The notes beneath the pieces are model-generated. The model had not been told where the DNA came from. It ran no database searches and saw only the letters and a list, made by a program, of their open reading frames with translations. Below, in pieces: positions 30,601 through 41,400 of a stretch of DNA of 64,000 nucleotides. Origin of the DNA: Brachionus plicatilis (taxonomy: Eukaryota; Rotifera; Eurotatoria; Ploima; Brachionidae); the NCBI GenBank assembly GCA_010279815.1, contig QEOQ01000534.1, forward strand, positions 408,511-472,510, given 5' to 3'. A program made the position numbers and the translations under genes. Position 1 is the first letter of the stretch; each line of letters opens with the position of its first letter.

Positions 30601-30856
30601 GATAAAGCGTCCAGGTCGTTACAACTTCTTGTTATGAACACAATTAAAAGCATCAATATAACAGAGGAATTTTTTGGCAGTATTTTCAGTATTAGTTTAA
30701 ATGGTCTTTCTTTGGTTGAACGTAATTTTGTAATAATTAGAAAAAATAATTGTAATATTTTTATTTGTAGAGAATTTTTGTGATAACAACAATCAGTGTT
30801 CGAGATGTGTTTCCACATTGACCAATTCAGAAATAAATTGTAGCAATGCACAATAG
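9625..30856 (+). CDS. Giant modular type II membrane protein, about 12 repeated Cys/Ser/Thr-rich modules, 41 exons, family not recognised
   Basis: Spliced CDS of 3,194 codons. Exons: 9625-9704, 9757-9890, 9939-10069, 10132-10393, 10443-10577, 10625-10801, 10852-11000, 11053-11329, 11410-11640, 11693-11764, 11813-11961, 12017-12293, 12345-12509, 17169-17317, 17373-17649, 17701-17865, 19849-19997, 20053-20329, 20381-20545, 20674-20822, 20871-21147, 21203-21367, 21417-21559, 21613-21886, 21939-22226, 22517-22659, 22707-22977, 23024-23796, 23851-23936, 25416-25588, 25638-26002, 26055-26158, 26941-27119, 27170-27420, 27482-27567, 28127-28290, 28341-28445, 28494-30346, 30414-30496, 30558-30703, 30771-30856. 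All introns are GT-AG and phases agree; stop TAG at 30854. About 32 polar residues precede one hydrophobic segment (about residues 33-55) with no signal peptide, so type II topology is inferred. Each module has a half with FCxIPV and NG, a half starting YxxxF with beta-like pattern and NIExxF then CNGT, and a Cys/Ser/Thr linker; N-glycosylation sites are frequent. A SEA-like fold is only a guess. The acceptor at 30414 could instead be 30420. Confidence 0.75.
11813..12509 (+). repeat. Exon cassette copy 1 (149+277+165 nt exons)
   Basis: Three exons (11813-11961, 12017-12293, 12345-12509) form one module of 591 coding bases, phase 1 at both ends, so the cassette can be copied without a frameshift. 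It is nearly identical, introns included, to the cassettes at 17169 and 19849. It differs from copy 2 by only one base in each of the first two exons that I noticed. Confidence 0.85.
12510..13930. repeat. Intronic direct repeats, duplicated around 12850-13222, 13230-13905 and 18055-18400
   Basis: The intron after cassette copy 1 contains a block starting near 12850 that recurs near 13230 and, more weakly, near 18055 after copy 2. Shared landmarks are TTTTTTATAGAACACAATTC, a T-run with CTTTATTTGG, and GAGCTTCTTTATTATCATTG. The second copy is interrupted at about 13315-13615 by a short-period array built on AAATTATTTTAGT-like units. No coding content is seen. These blocks are probably the remains of the segmental duplication that multiplied the cassette. 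Confidence 0.6.
14461..15765 (-). mobile_element. 5'-truncated non-LTR retrotransposon (LINE) in an intron
   Basis: The element lies antisense in the 4.7 kb intron between cassette copies 1 and 2. It holds a reverse-transcriptase ORF and ends, on its own strand, in a hairpin built on AGCTTTAGCT followed by ACAGAAAACAAATAAATAAAT, a simple-repeat tail typical of LINE 3' ends. The 5' side is lost: no endonuclease domain and no N-terminal part of the RT. Its last 600 bases recur in decayed form at 40437-41078. Confidence 0.75.
14691..15749 (-). pseudogene. Reverse transcriptase fragment (LINE ORF2-like)
   Basis: About 350 codons open on the minus strand. Visible RT motifs in order are FFDISKAFDRVWH (first catalytic Asp), the AGVPQGSVISPLLFSIYIND block, and LLFADD (the YxDD-type catalytic box with Phe). 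After these come the thumb region with FLGIKFD and a C-terminal region with a [13 protein letters not shown] segment. The order and motifs match non-LTR RTs of the Jockey/CR1-like groups; I cannot fix the clade. The fingers domain and endonuclease are missing, and the first residues upstream of FFDIS do not align with the usual family sequence. It is therefore a 5'-truncated, non-autonomous copy. It has no role in the host gene whose intron it occupies. Confidence 0.8.
16470..18440. repeat. Segmental duplication unit 2 (partner about 18470-20545)
   Basis: Intron sequence upstream of cassette copy 2 recurs in the same order upstream of copy 3. Landmarks are AGTAATGCAATCAGAAAT (near 16558, and AGTGATGCAATCAGAAAT near 18570) and GGGATGTAATTTTATGAAAG (near 16963, and a close match near 19642). 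Together with the exons this gives a tandem unit of about 2.0-2.7 kb. Divergence in the introns is modest, so the event looks recent compared with the other modules. Confidence 0.65.
17169..17865 (+). repeat. Exon cassette copy 2
   Basis: Exons 17169-17317, 17373-17649 and 17701-17865 have the same lengths as copy 1 and almost the same sequence, both introns included. The first exon has Arg where copy 1 has Gly after the FCLIPV motif. The intron downstream also starts with the same sequence as that after copy 1, so the duplicated unit is larger than the exons. Confidence 0.85.
19849..20545 (+). repeat. Exon cassette copy 3
   Basis: Exons 19849-19997, 20053-20329 and 20381-20545 match copies 1 and 2 in length and phase. 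This copy is slightly more diverged, with several substitutions in the first exon around the FCLIPV motif and an Ile-to-Phe change in the Cys-rich exon. The roughly 380 bases upstream match those upstream of copy 2. Confidence 0.85.
23131..23490 (+). repeat. 45-bp coding minisatellite, 8 copies (Ser/Thr mucin-like)
   Basis: Eight in-frame copies of a 15-residue unit of the type TDSSTLSSTQSSTMS lie inside the 773-nt exon at 23024-23796. Variation among copies is mostly N/D, L/F and T/S swaps. Being a multiple of three and Ser/Thr-dense, it would give a stiff, heavily O-glycosylated spacer; that is an inference from composition. Confidence 0.9.
24113..24465. mobile_element. Foldback MITE, copy A
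   Basis: Two long inverted arms of roughly 150 bp surround a short loop. Ends are GCGATTGTGAAATTTCAT and, reversed, GGCATCATGAAATTTCAT. A direct repeat TAGAGATAT flanks both sides (24104-24112 and 24466-24474), a 9-bp target duplication. The element lies in the 1.5 kb intron of the giant gene. It has no coding capacity. Confidence 0.75.
24909..25188. mobile_element. pogo/Tigger-like MITE
   Basis: Terminal inverted repeats read CCGTCAACCCTCTTTAAACC on the left and, reversed from the right end, CAGTCAACCCTCTTTAATCC. This CAGTCAACCCTCTTTAA-type end with CCGAA repeats is characteristic of pogo/Tigger elements of the Tc1/mariner superfamily. A TA precedes the left end; on the right the TA is offset by one base. 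No transposase remains; the element sits in the same intron as foldback copy A. Confidence 0.7.
28547..29428 (+). repeat. 126-bp coding tandem repeat, 7 copies
   Basis: Units start at 28547, 28673, 28799, 28925, 29051, 29189 and 29315. The unit is 42 residues, with an ITTPINQAENNIVSTL helix-like part and an acidic NTDSNDGSDDG part. The fifth unit has a four-residue insertion, and the last is diverged and shorter. All changes keep the frame. The array sits in the largest exon of the giant gene, just after a basic RRIKR site. Confidence 0.9.
29920..30069 (+). other. Tyrosine-rich low-complexity segment of the giant protein
   Basis: About 50 residues are mostly Tyr with Asp, Ser, Thr and Phe, including runs of five or six Tyr such as DYYYYYYSSPDYYYYYF. 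The segment follows a Ser/Thr/Pro/Phe-rich region and precedes the last module. Tyr-rich tracts occur in adhesive and cross-linked extracellular proteins, but that role is not shown here. Confidence 0.8.
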
Positions 30857-30861
30857 AAATG

Positions 30862-30867
30862 AATAAA
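30862..30867 (+). promoter_or_regulatory. AATAAA poly(A) signal of the giant gene
   Basis: A canonical hexamer starts six bases after the stop codon of the giant gene, which would give a very short 3' UTR. The sequence that follows is A- and T-rich. Confidence 0.55.
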
Positions 30868-31381
30868 AAATATTTTTTTAATACACACTCAATTTTTAAT
30901 AAAATTTTTTATTTAATATAAACTTGTAATAAACTTTTTCAAATTTTACAAATCAAAAATTTTTAAATATCAAAGCTTAAATTCCTTTAATACCTAATCT
31001 AAAGATAATAATTAAAAATTTACTTTTAATTACATAGGGTTTAAATGGCGACGTGAAGAAATTTTCAAAAAATCGTATCAATCTTTTATCTAAAAGTTTT
31101 AAGTTATGTGACCGTAATTTTATTTTTTCGGTCATTAATCTGGAACGGCAAAAAATTCACCTGAACGTGATCATGACTGCATGGAACGGTAAAAATTCAA
31201 TTAATAATCTTGACTTATAAGTGACTTGATTTTTAAGTCAAATTCACTAAAATTTAAGTCTAAGTCGGGACAAAATAAAAATAATTAAAGTCTTTCTTCC
31301 GGCCTTGGACTTAAATTTCGGACTTTTAAATACTTTTCATTTTCTTTTAAAATTTCCAGACAATCAAACAGATAAAAATTA

Positions 31382-31725
31382 GGCATTGTGAAATTTGGTA
31401 CTAAAAACAAAAACAAAATATTAAAAGTTCCAAAGCTTAAGTTCTGAAGGACCAAAATATGTTCTGTAAATTTTAGCAGCTGATACATCCTTTGTATCAC
31501 CAATATACTGATTCTGAAAAACTCTGCAATAAATCTGCAAAACTCAGAAAATAGTAAATTTGGGATATTACATTATATTAAAAATTCAATTCAACTCTAA
31601 GTGGTGGTACAAAGGATGTAGCAGTTGCTTCAATTTACAGAACATGTTTTGATCTTTTTTCAGAACTTAAGCTTTGGCACTTTTTATATTTAGTTTATGA
31701 TTTTTGTACCAAAATTCACAATGCC
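31382..31725. mobile_element. Foldback MITE, copy B
   Basis: Ends are GGCATTGTGAAATTTGGTAC and, reversed, GGCATTGTGAATTTTGGTAC. Flanking 9-mers are TAAAAATTA (31373-31381) and TAGAAATTA (31726-31734), matching at 8 of 9 positions. The arms contain the CTCTGCAA-type motif seen in the other copies. It lies between two genes and has no coding capacity. Confidence 0.75.
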
Positions 31726-32454
31726 TAGAAATTACGGCATATTAATATTTTCATGAATATGAAAATAATTTATTTTTTAAAAAAATAATTATGAACAAGT
31801 CATAAATAAAAATAAAATTGCAAAATTAATTGATTATTATTAAAAATATTTTTTAATTATAAGAGTATATAAATTTAATCTGAAGATAAATTTTCTCTGA
31901 AATCAAAAACAAAATTGAATTTTTATTTTATCAATTAATTTATTATAACAGCAATTAATTTAGAAAAATATTACCAAATCTTACTTTTCCAAAGATACTA
32001 AGATTCATATGGTCAAATTAAAAAGTGCCTAAACGTAAGTACTACATTTATGTAGTTAAAAAATTTTTATAAATTATTTTAAAAAAGATATTAAAAAAAA
32101 GCCAAACACTTGTAATTTTTGGTTATGATTCAATAAACCTAATCAAAGCGACAAAAATAAATCTGTTTCCTAAAAATTTCGAAATTTTTATCCCTTAGTT
32201 ATATATGTTTTGCTCTGAGATGTAAATGCATTTACAATTTTTCAAGGTTGCCATAGTGATAATTTTACATATAGTTTCTATAGAAAGAAGCGAAATTGAT
32301 TGAAATATTAACCATTTATATTTTTTTCGTTCCAAAAATCTTATTCCAATCAACAATGTACCTTTTATACAACACCAAAATCACATAATCATAATTGCTT
32401 ATCGTTATAGATTAAAATTCTTAAAAAAAACTCCAAATTGATGTTTGACTAGAA

Positions 32455-35400
32455 ATGGAATCTGAATCAAACGTATCACTAAAGCGAAAAAAACTGGGTC
32501 TTCCCCCAGTGCAGCGTCCAAGCGCTTACTTTCGAGATCCATACCAGAGCAGTTTTTTAATGACATTCGACTTGAAAAAACAAAAAGATGACAAGCTCAA
32601 GGAGAACATGTAATCAATCAAAAATTAATATTTTTTCATTTTCATCAAGTTACTTTTAAGTGTCAAGAATGCAGCAAATAAATTGATACAAGTAGTTGAA
32701 AATATGCCAAATAAACTCGATCTTCCTCACGAACCCACTTATCCGGACCAAGTAACAACCAAAGAATATATTTTTTTCTGAAATTCATTTATTTTTTAAA
32801 GACAATTAGCAAAGATCGTCAAATAAAGCTAAATTACATGTTCCTTAAAAAACAGTTAAATCAAACTCCCATTGTCCCGATGCAAGCCGAATCTTTAAAT
32901 AACATATTTGCCATGGTACGCGATTGTTATAGAGACGAGAAAAATATGAATCGCGTAAAGAACGAATTTTTCGCAGAAACAAAAAAAATGTACTACGAAG
33001 CAATGCATAAATCAGTAGCACAGAACGTTTTAATAGTTCCGAGAGTAAAAGGCTTAGAAAACGAAGTTTTAGGCTCACCCCCACGAGATCCAGTGTAATT
33101 TTTTGGAAAAAAAAAGATGGCACTAGTAAATTTCGTAACTCTCTGATAATTTAAATTTATTTATTTTAAAAAGTTATTAAATAATTTCCATGAACAATTG
33201 GCCTTAAAATTAAGTTGAAAAAATTTTTCTCCATTTTTTAGTTTATGTTGAAATTTTATTATTATTTAATTTCAAAATTTTTAAGAATTTAAGTTATTTT
33301 ATTCGTATTTAAAATCTGAAATTTGATCAAAATCTTATTTATTTATTTGAACAATTTTATTATTTTTTATAAAATTTTTAATGTGCTCTACCACATTAAT
33401 AAAAATAAAAATTTTGAGATTTTGAAGTAGATTTTAATAATGTGATTATATTGTTTTTTCAATTTAAGACACCAATGTTTAATTAATATTTTAATTATTT
33501 TATAAAATTTCAATATAAACAAAAAATTTGTCCTAAAAAATTTTTCAAGTTATTTTTATGACTAACTGTTCATGAAAATTAATTGATAAATTTTTAAATA
33601 AATTTTATTTTCAGTAACTCACTAAATTTATTAGTCCAAAAAAGATTGATTTTTTTTAATAAACTAATTTACAAATAGGGGATTAGATTTTTCTTGTAGT
33701 TGGGCAAATAGCTTTCACACAGCTAGAGAATTGATAAGCAAAAAACTCCATTTGCTGCATCCATCTCATTTAAGCCTTCTTGACCTGTGCCAACGCTCTA
33801 CTGACAGCTCAAAATGTCTTGGCGAAATGATGATGATTGATTTTAAAAAACTGCGCCAAATCGGTCCTTTAGACCAGCACCAATTAAAAAATAACATTAC
33901 CATCGAACTTGGTAAAAGCCAAGAATACATTAAAAATATTTGGTACACTAATTTCATTAACTTGTTCGTTGATAAGTCTAAATTCAAGCCAGTTCCAAGT
34001 TCTCAAATAAATTCATTTTATAACTCTGTGGCTACTTTGGCATCAAATCAGGTATGAGTAGCAAATAACAAAAATGGATTTAAAATAATATTTTATTAGT
34101 TAAAAGATTTACTGGTTCGAACCATATTTGGTTGGTGCGATTTGCTAAAAGAAGAAAATCGACTCAATGTGCCCATTATTCGAATGGAATTGACTTTTGA
34201 TGATCTTAAAATGCAGTTTTATCCATCAGTAAACACAATATACGAAGTTTTAGTGTCTATAGTAAACCGAATTTCGCAATCATTACCGGGGGTAGGAAAA
34301 ATTAATTAAGATCAAAATTTTTTCTTTTTATTGAAAATTTCTAATAAAAAGATACAAACTGTTAAAGGATTTATCAATGGAGAAAATGAAACTATCGATA
34401 CCATTGTCGCTGACCATTACATCAAAGAGGCTTCTACTAGACTTAAAGCTAGCTTGGACTTTTATATGCTAAAACCAACTGAGCATCTTCAATATTTTAG
34501 TAGAAACAATAATTAAATATTTATTTTTTTATGATTTAAAATTTTTTTTTTTAGTTGATAAATACAGTTTTTTAGTAGACGGAACAGCTGAGTCTGAAAT
34601 TAAAAAATTTATTTCCGAAGATAAAACCTTTGACGAATTTGTTAAAGTATAAAAAAAAATTAAATTAAATTAAATTAAAAATTTAATTAATTAAATTTTC
34701 CTAAGTATATTGGCCAACTGCAATCAATAGTGGCCGATATTCAAGTAGAATTAAGTGTCATTGAATTCGACATGATTTATTTGATGTGCGACGACTTGAA
34801 AAGTGCTCTGATTCGAATTACTCGCGAACACATTTATAAACTGTTAGATATTCTAATAAATAATCACCGAAATGAATGCAATAAGTAAATTAAAAAAAAA
34901 AAATTATTTTTTTTAAACCATATTTAAAGAGTATGTGATGAATTCGAGAAAATAAAAGCCAAAGCAATTAAAAGACCTGAAAACACCGAGGAACTTAATG
35001 AGATGGCAAAATTTATTGACATTGCCAAGACAATAGGAATAGTTGAACTTGGTGAAAGAATTAAAGAACTAAAAAAGTCCATGGCTTATCTTTTGGATAC
35101 ACATTTGTTTCCACCAGAGGACATTGAGCTCAACACTCGAGTTCTTCTTTGGCCACATGATATTGGTCCAATATTCGATTTCAATGAAGAACTCACTGCT
35201 GAAGTTAGAACTGCTAATGAAAATATGCTGTTCTCTCAACGTGAAAAAGTAATGATTGAGCTGGACAAAATACATAAGCGAATTGACGAGTTTACTGACT
35301 ATGGCGAGCTAGAGATGATGAAACAGTATGCCAGCGATGTCAAGAATGTACAAAAACGAATTGTTGATATTGAAAAAATGGTCGATTGGATTAGAAATGT

Positions 35401-38400
35401 AATAGAAAGCAAAAGTTATAAAGATTTATTTAAATTATCGAAAAATTTTATATTTTTAGGAAGAAACTCAATTTAAAATGCAAAAATCGGAATTTCCAAT
35501 TATTGAGACCCTTAAAACAGCTCTAGATCCTTATGCTAGACTATTTAACACTGTTCTCAAATGGCAACAAAATGAAAGAAAGTAAAATGAAATATAAAAG
35601 TTTTGCTTTTTTTTTTCTAAATTAAGCTTCTTCTTTTAAGATGGACCGATGGTTCGTTTGTGGAATTAAATTCGGAAGCAGTCGAGGGCGAATGTGAAGA
35701 ATTTACACGAGAAATTTATAAGATACATAAACAATTTAGTAATTCTGTAAAGAAAAGAAAAATTGAGCTTCAGACTCGAGTAGGCGAGAAAAAAAAATCC
35801 AAAAGTATATTTTAAAAAAATAAAAAAAATCTAGCAAAAAGAAATTAAAATTGTTATTTTGAAAGCTCCTCATTTAAGTTTTGTTCAAGTATTTTATTTT
35901 GAAATAAATTGAAGTGAGGAAGCTTTTAAGATCATTATCCTTTTTTGGTTATTTAAAATTAATTTTACAATTAAATTAAAAATTATTTTTTTTAGAAAAA
36001 GCGGACTTGACCGAAACTGGCGAACATGGATCAACAGAGCATCATGTCGAAGAAAAAGACGAGGATGAAAAAGAATTGGAAAAATTAGAAAAAGGTGATC
36101 CAGAAATGATAAAAATATGCAATGTGATTACAAATCAACTAGATGAGTTTAAAGTAATTTTAAATATATTTTATTTGTTTAATCCGGTCCGTTTTCGAAT
36201 AAAATTATAGATCTAAAAATTAGAGTAGTTCTATTCTCTAAAGAAAATTTTCCTAAGAATTTTTTTTTTCGCATTTTAAAATTTCGGCAAATAAAAATCT
36301 CTTTTTATAAAAATTTTATGCTGCTAAATTTTTTGTAAATAATCTAGTGATCTCATATTTGATGATCAGTATTTTTCCTAACCGATAAGGAGATTCTCAT
36401 TTAAGATTTGATAGAAATTCTCCCAAGAATCTTTTCCAAAAGAATTAGAGAAAAAAATAAGAATCTTAAATAAAAATTGCTGAAAAACTTATCAAAGAAT
36501 TTAAAATAAGGTCTTAACATGATCTTACCTTACATTCGAATATATTTAAGAAAAAACATGCATTTTTAGTAGTAATAGTTTAGTTACACGAAGCAGTAAT
36601 GCTTCGTTGAACTCATCATCAGCTGATTAGAGCGAGCTCTATTCAACTCCACGATTAATGATGAGCTGTAGGAACTGCGAATTAATAATAGTATACAAAC
36701 ACCCCAAAAACAACTTAATAAAATAAAAATATAAGAAATTTAAATATAATACTAAAAAATGAAATACAGTGAATGTAATATATTATTTTAAATGAGTCGG
36801 TGCTGAAGAAGAAATGTAGTTCGGGGTCTAAACTTGAGAGTTAGTTGGCAGATTCTTTAAGTCCGTAAATTAAACAAAAATAAACAAAATTAATTTTAAG
36901 GAATGTAATAAAAAAATAAGTAAATGATGTTTGCATTTAATAAAATTGACCATTTAAGAAACATATTCCTGTGATTGCCATTTTGTGTAACCCTGGTATA
37001 AGAGACCGACACTGGGAAAAAATGAGCGGAATAGCCAATCGAAATTTGAAGCCGGACGCAGGCACAACTCTGCGCAAAGTCCTAAAAATGGGTCTAGAGC
37101 CCTACATGGAGGAGTTTGAATCAGTTTCAGCTAGCGCGACCAAAGAGTTTAGTTTGGAAAAGGCGATGAGAAAAATGGAAGCCGATTGGGAACCATTGTG
37201 CTTCAATACCGCAAAATACAAGGACACAAATCTTACAATTTTGTCGTCAGTGGACGAAATTCAGGCGCAGCTGGACGACCACATTGTCAAGACCCAAACA
37301 ATGAAGGGCTCTCCATTTATCAAGCCATTCGAGAGGGAAATCCGTCAATGGGAAGAAAAGCTGCTTTTAATTCAGAACATAATTGATGAGTGGCTAAAGG
37401 TGCAGCAAAATTGGATGTATTTGGAGCCCATATTTGCCTCAGAGGACATCAACATGCAGATGCCCGAGGAAGGCCGCCTCTTCACCACTGTAGACCGAAA
37501 CTACAAAGACATCATGAAACACGTGATCAAGGACACTCATGTCATGGTCGCCACCGCTCTCACGGGCATGTACGAAAAGCTCAAGGACAGCTACGTCCTG
37601 GTCGAAAAGATCAACAAGGGTCTGAATGCGTACTTGGAAAAAAAGCGCTTGTATTTTCCGCGCTTTTTCTTCTTGTCAAATGACGAAATGTTGGAAATTT
37701 TGTCCGAGACCAAAGATCCGATGCGAGTGCAGCCACACTTGAAAAAATGCTTCGAAGGCATTGCCAGACTCGAGTTTGACTCCAAGCTCGACATACACGC
37801 AATGTTCAGCAGCGAGAACGAAAAAGTAAAATTCAGCCAGTCGATAAACACTGCCGAAGCCAAAGGTGCCGTGGAAAAATGGCTTCTACAAGTCCAAAAT
37901 GTGATGCTGCTGTCAATGCGCGACGTAATCGAACTAGCCAGAACCAAGTATGCCAGTGATCCGCGCGACGACTGGGTCCAAGAGTGGCCCGGACAAGTAG
38001 TTCTGTGTGTTTCGCAAATTTACTGGACCAGCGAAGTACACGAATCGCTTAAATTGGGAACCCAAGGCCTGGCTGACTACTTAAAAATACTCAACGCCCA
38101 ATTGGGAAACATTGTTAAGTTGGTGCGTGGCAATTTGAGCACAATGACCAGAATTACTCTGGGAGCATTGGTAGTCATAGATGTGCATGCAAGAGATGTG
38201 GTTGTAGAAATGGTTGACAAAAAGGTAACCTCGGAAAATGACTTTAACTGGTTGGCCCAGTTGAGATACTATTGGGAGGAGGACAATTGCCGAGTGAGAA
38301 TCACCAACGCCACAGTAAGGTACTGCTACGAATACTTGGGAAATACGCCTCGATTGGTCATAACCCAATTGACTGATCGTTGCTACCGCACTTTGATCGG

Positions 38401-41400
38401 CGCATTTCACCTAAATCTAAACGGAGCTCCGGAAGGTCCAGCTGGCACCGGCAAGACAGAGACTACCAAAGATTTGGCCAAAGCGTTGGCTGTTCAGTGT
38501 GTAGTGTTCAATTGTTCGGATGGCTTGGACTACATAGCTATGGGAAAGTTTTTCAAAGGTCTGGCTTCAGCAGGCGCCTGGGCATGCTTTGATGAATTTA
38601 ACAGAATTGACTTGGAAGTGTTGTCTGTGGTCGCCCAGCAAATATTGAGCATTATCCGGGCCGTACAAGCCAAAGTGGACAGCTTTGTTTTTGAAGGCAC
38701 TGAGCTAAATCTAAATCCAAATTGTTATGTATGCATAACAATGAATCCTGGTTATGCTGGCCGATCTGAACTTCCTGATAATCTAAAAGTCCTGTTCAGA
38801 ACAGTGGCTATGATGGTGCCTGATTACGCGATGATTGGTGAAATATCTCTCTATTCGTGTGGTTTTATGGATGCGCGAAGTCTATCTGTCAAAATTGTGA
38901 CTGTTTATAAGCTGTGCTCGGAACAATTGTCGTCCCAGTACCACTATGACTACGGCATGAGAGCAGTCAAGTCTGTGCTGACTGCCGCTGGTAATCTCAA
39001 GCTCAAGTATCCGGACGAAAGAGAGGACATTTTAGTTCTGAGAAGCATTTTGGATGTAAATTTGCCAAAATTTTTGGCCCACGATGTCCCTCTTTTCAAT
39101 GGCATCATATCCGACTTGTTTCCTGGTGTCGTCCTGCCTAAGCCAGACTACGACCTGTTCTATTCGAACATTAGGGAAGTGTGCCAAAAGCGAAATTTAC
39201 AAGCCACTGATTTTTTTATAGAAAAAATTACTCAAACTTATGAGATGATGATTGTGAGGCACGGATTTATGTTGGTAGGTGACCCGTTCGGCGCCAAGAC
39301 CAAAGTGCTCGAGGTGCTCTGTGAAACGTTGACGCTGATGAACGAAAAAAAAGTTGGCGATGAGAACAAATGCCATTTCAAGATCATAAATCCAAAGTCG
39401 ATGCCAATGGGCGGCCTGTATGGTCAATTCGATCCAGTTTCACATGAATGGAGCGATGGTGTGCTCGCCAGGATGTTCAGATCGTTTGCTGACGAGGCTA
39501 CACCGGACAGAAAATGGATTATTTTCGACGGACCGATTGACGCAGTTTGGATCGAGAATATGAACACAGTTTTGGATGATAATAAAAAGTTGTGTCTGAT
39601 GAGCGGAGAAATAAAGCAAATGTCACCTCAGATGAGTATGATTTTTGAGACCATGGACCTGTCTCAAGCTTCGGTAAGACACTAAAACAATCTAAAAGAC
39701 ACGGCTAATTTTTTGACTTTTTTTAGCCTGCTACTGTGAGCCGTTGCGGCATGGTTTACTTGGAGCCAAGTACATTGACGTGGCAGCCTTTATTGACATC
39801 GTACATTAATGGCGAGCTCTACGAGCCTTTGCACGAGTTTGCCAAAGAATTCGAGACTTTTTTTGCGTGGCTGGGACATGCCTGCATTGACCATGTGCGC
39901 CATGTGTCCAGAGAACTCATTAACACCGGAGATAGCAATCTTATTAAGTCGATGATGTGCTGGGTTAGCATGCTAATGCATGACCATTGTATGGACAAAG
40001 AAGAAGCCACCAAAAATAAACATCTTAAACATTGGCTAATGGTAAATAAAAATTATTTTTTTTGTTTCTTGATCATCGCTTAGAATCTCATAAAAAATTA
40101 CTATTAAACTTGAATTTTTTCGATTTTTAAAATTTTTGTTTAAAAAAAAATTTTCGATTAAAATAATTAATTGTCAGATAGAAAAAAATAAAATTCAACT
40201 AATAATTTGAAATTATCTTATTGACACAAATTTGATAAAAGTTGAAATAAAGGATTTTGTTTTTTTCTTAATTAATTTTCTCACATATTTTTAAATTTTA
40301 AAAATAAAAGATCTAAGCAAACTCTGTTTGAGAATTGGCAGTAGAAAAAAAATCAAGTTCAAAACTTGAATTTTAAATTTAGATTTTTATCTTTATCTTT
40401 TGAAAATATACTATTTTAGATTTATTTTTGTTTATTTGTTTTATGTACCGAGCTAGAGCTCCCTCAGAATAAATTATAAAATAAAAAATCAAAAAAAGTA
40501 AAATAAGCTAAAATAAAATGAAAAGAAAGTTAAAAAGACATATATTGAAATAGGGTTTTACATGTGACACATGTTTACATAGTTGAAGCTTCAGGAAAAA
40601 AGAGGAAATAGTAAGGTAGCAATTACACAATGGAGTTGTGTATTTAATATATCTTGATTCGAAACCCGCTTTGTATTTCTCCACTAGTCTGACAATCATT
40701 GGAATATAATGACTCAGTCATGTCCCAATATATCTCTGACTCAACTTAAAATTGAAGATTTATTAATTAGTAATTTAAGTTTATTAAGAGCCTCGTGATG
40801 CACGATGTTGGAGGGATTATCATATTTTAACTTAAGAATAGATCTGACTTCTGTTTTCTGAATTACTTGTAATTTTCTTGTAGTCTCCTGTTTTCTGAAA
40901 ATGAATTCAAACAAGGATAAGAATAGTCTAAAATTGATCCGAATAAAGATTTTTATAAATTTTCTAGCGCTTTTTGATTAAGATCCCATTTTACGTTTGA
41001 CAGTATCTTAATAATATTTAGCTTTGTATTGCAGCGTTCTTTAATTTCGTAACCAATATATCAAAATTTAACTTAGAACCATAGATGAATTAATTTAAAT
41101 ACAGTATTGCACATAATTTTAGGAGAACTTGTTTTTTTTTTAAATATTTATTTAGCATAGTTAATAAAATTAATTATTTTTAAAACTGATTTTTTATAAA
41201 ATTAACCCTCTCCTTCAAATTGATTTAAAATACTTGAATTACATTTTCCACTCAGCTTAAAAATTGAAAGAAAATGAAGACCATAAAAAAGTCAATCACG
41301 AAATTCTGCACAAAAGTTAAGACGCATATTTAGTTTAATAGTTTGGACGCTAAAACGCGCATTAATCTCTAATTAAAACATAATGAATTGACTGAAGAAG

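Larger units (their letters stand above)
30857..32454. other. Intergenic region between the giant gene and the dynein gene
   Basis: I see no exon with a supportable frame. It holds a short AAGTC-rich patch at about 31215-31270 (GACTTATAAGTGACTTG and relatives) and a foldback element at 31382-31725. The dynein promoter should lie in the last kilobase, but no motif stands out. Confidence 0.5.

Noticed and set aside
38380..38592. Alternate-frame ORF within the dynein AAA1 region
   Set aside because: Out-of-frame shadow of a strongly conserved coding exon.
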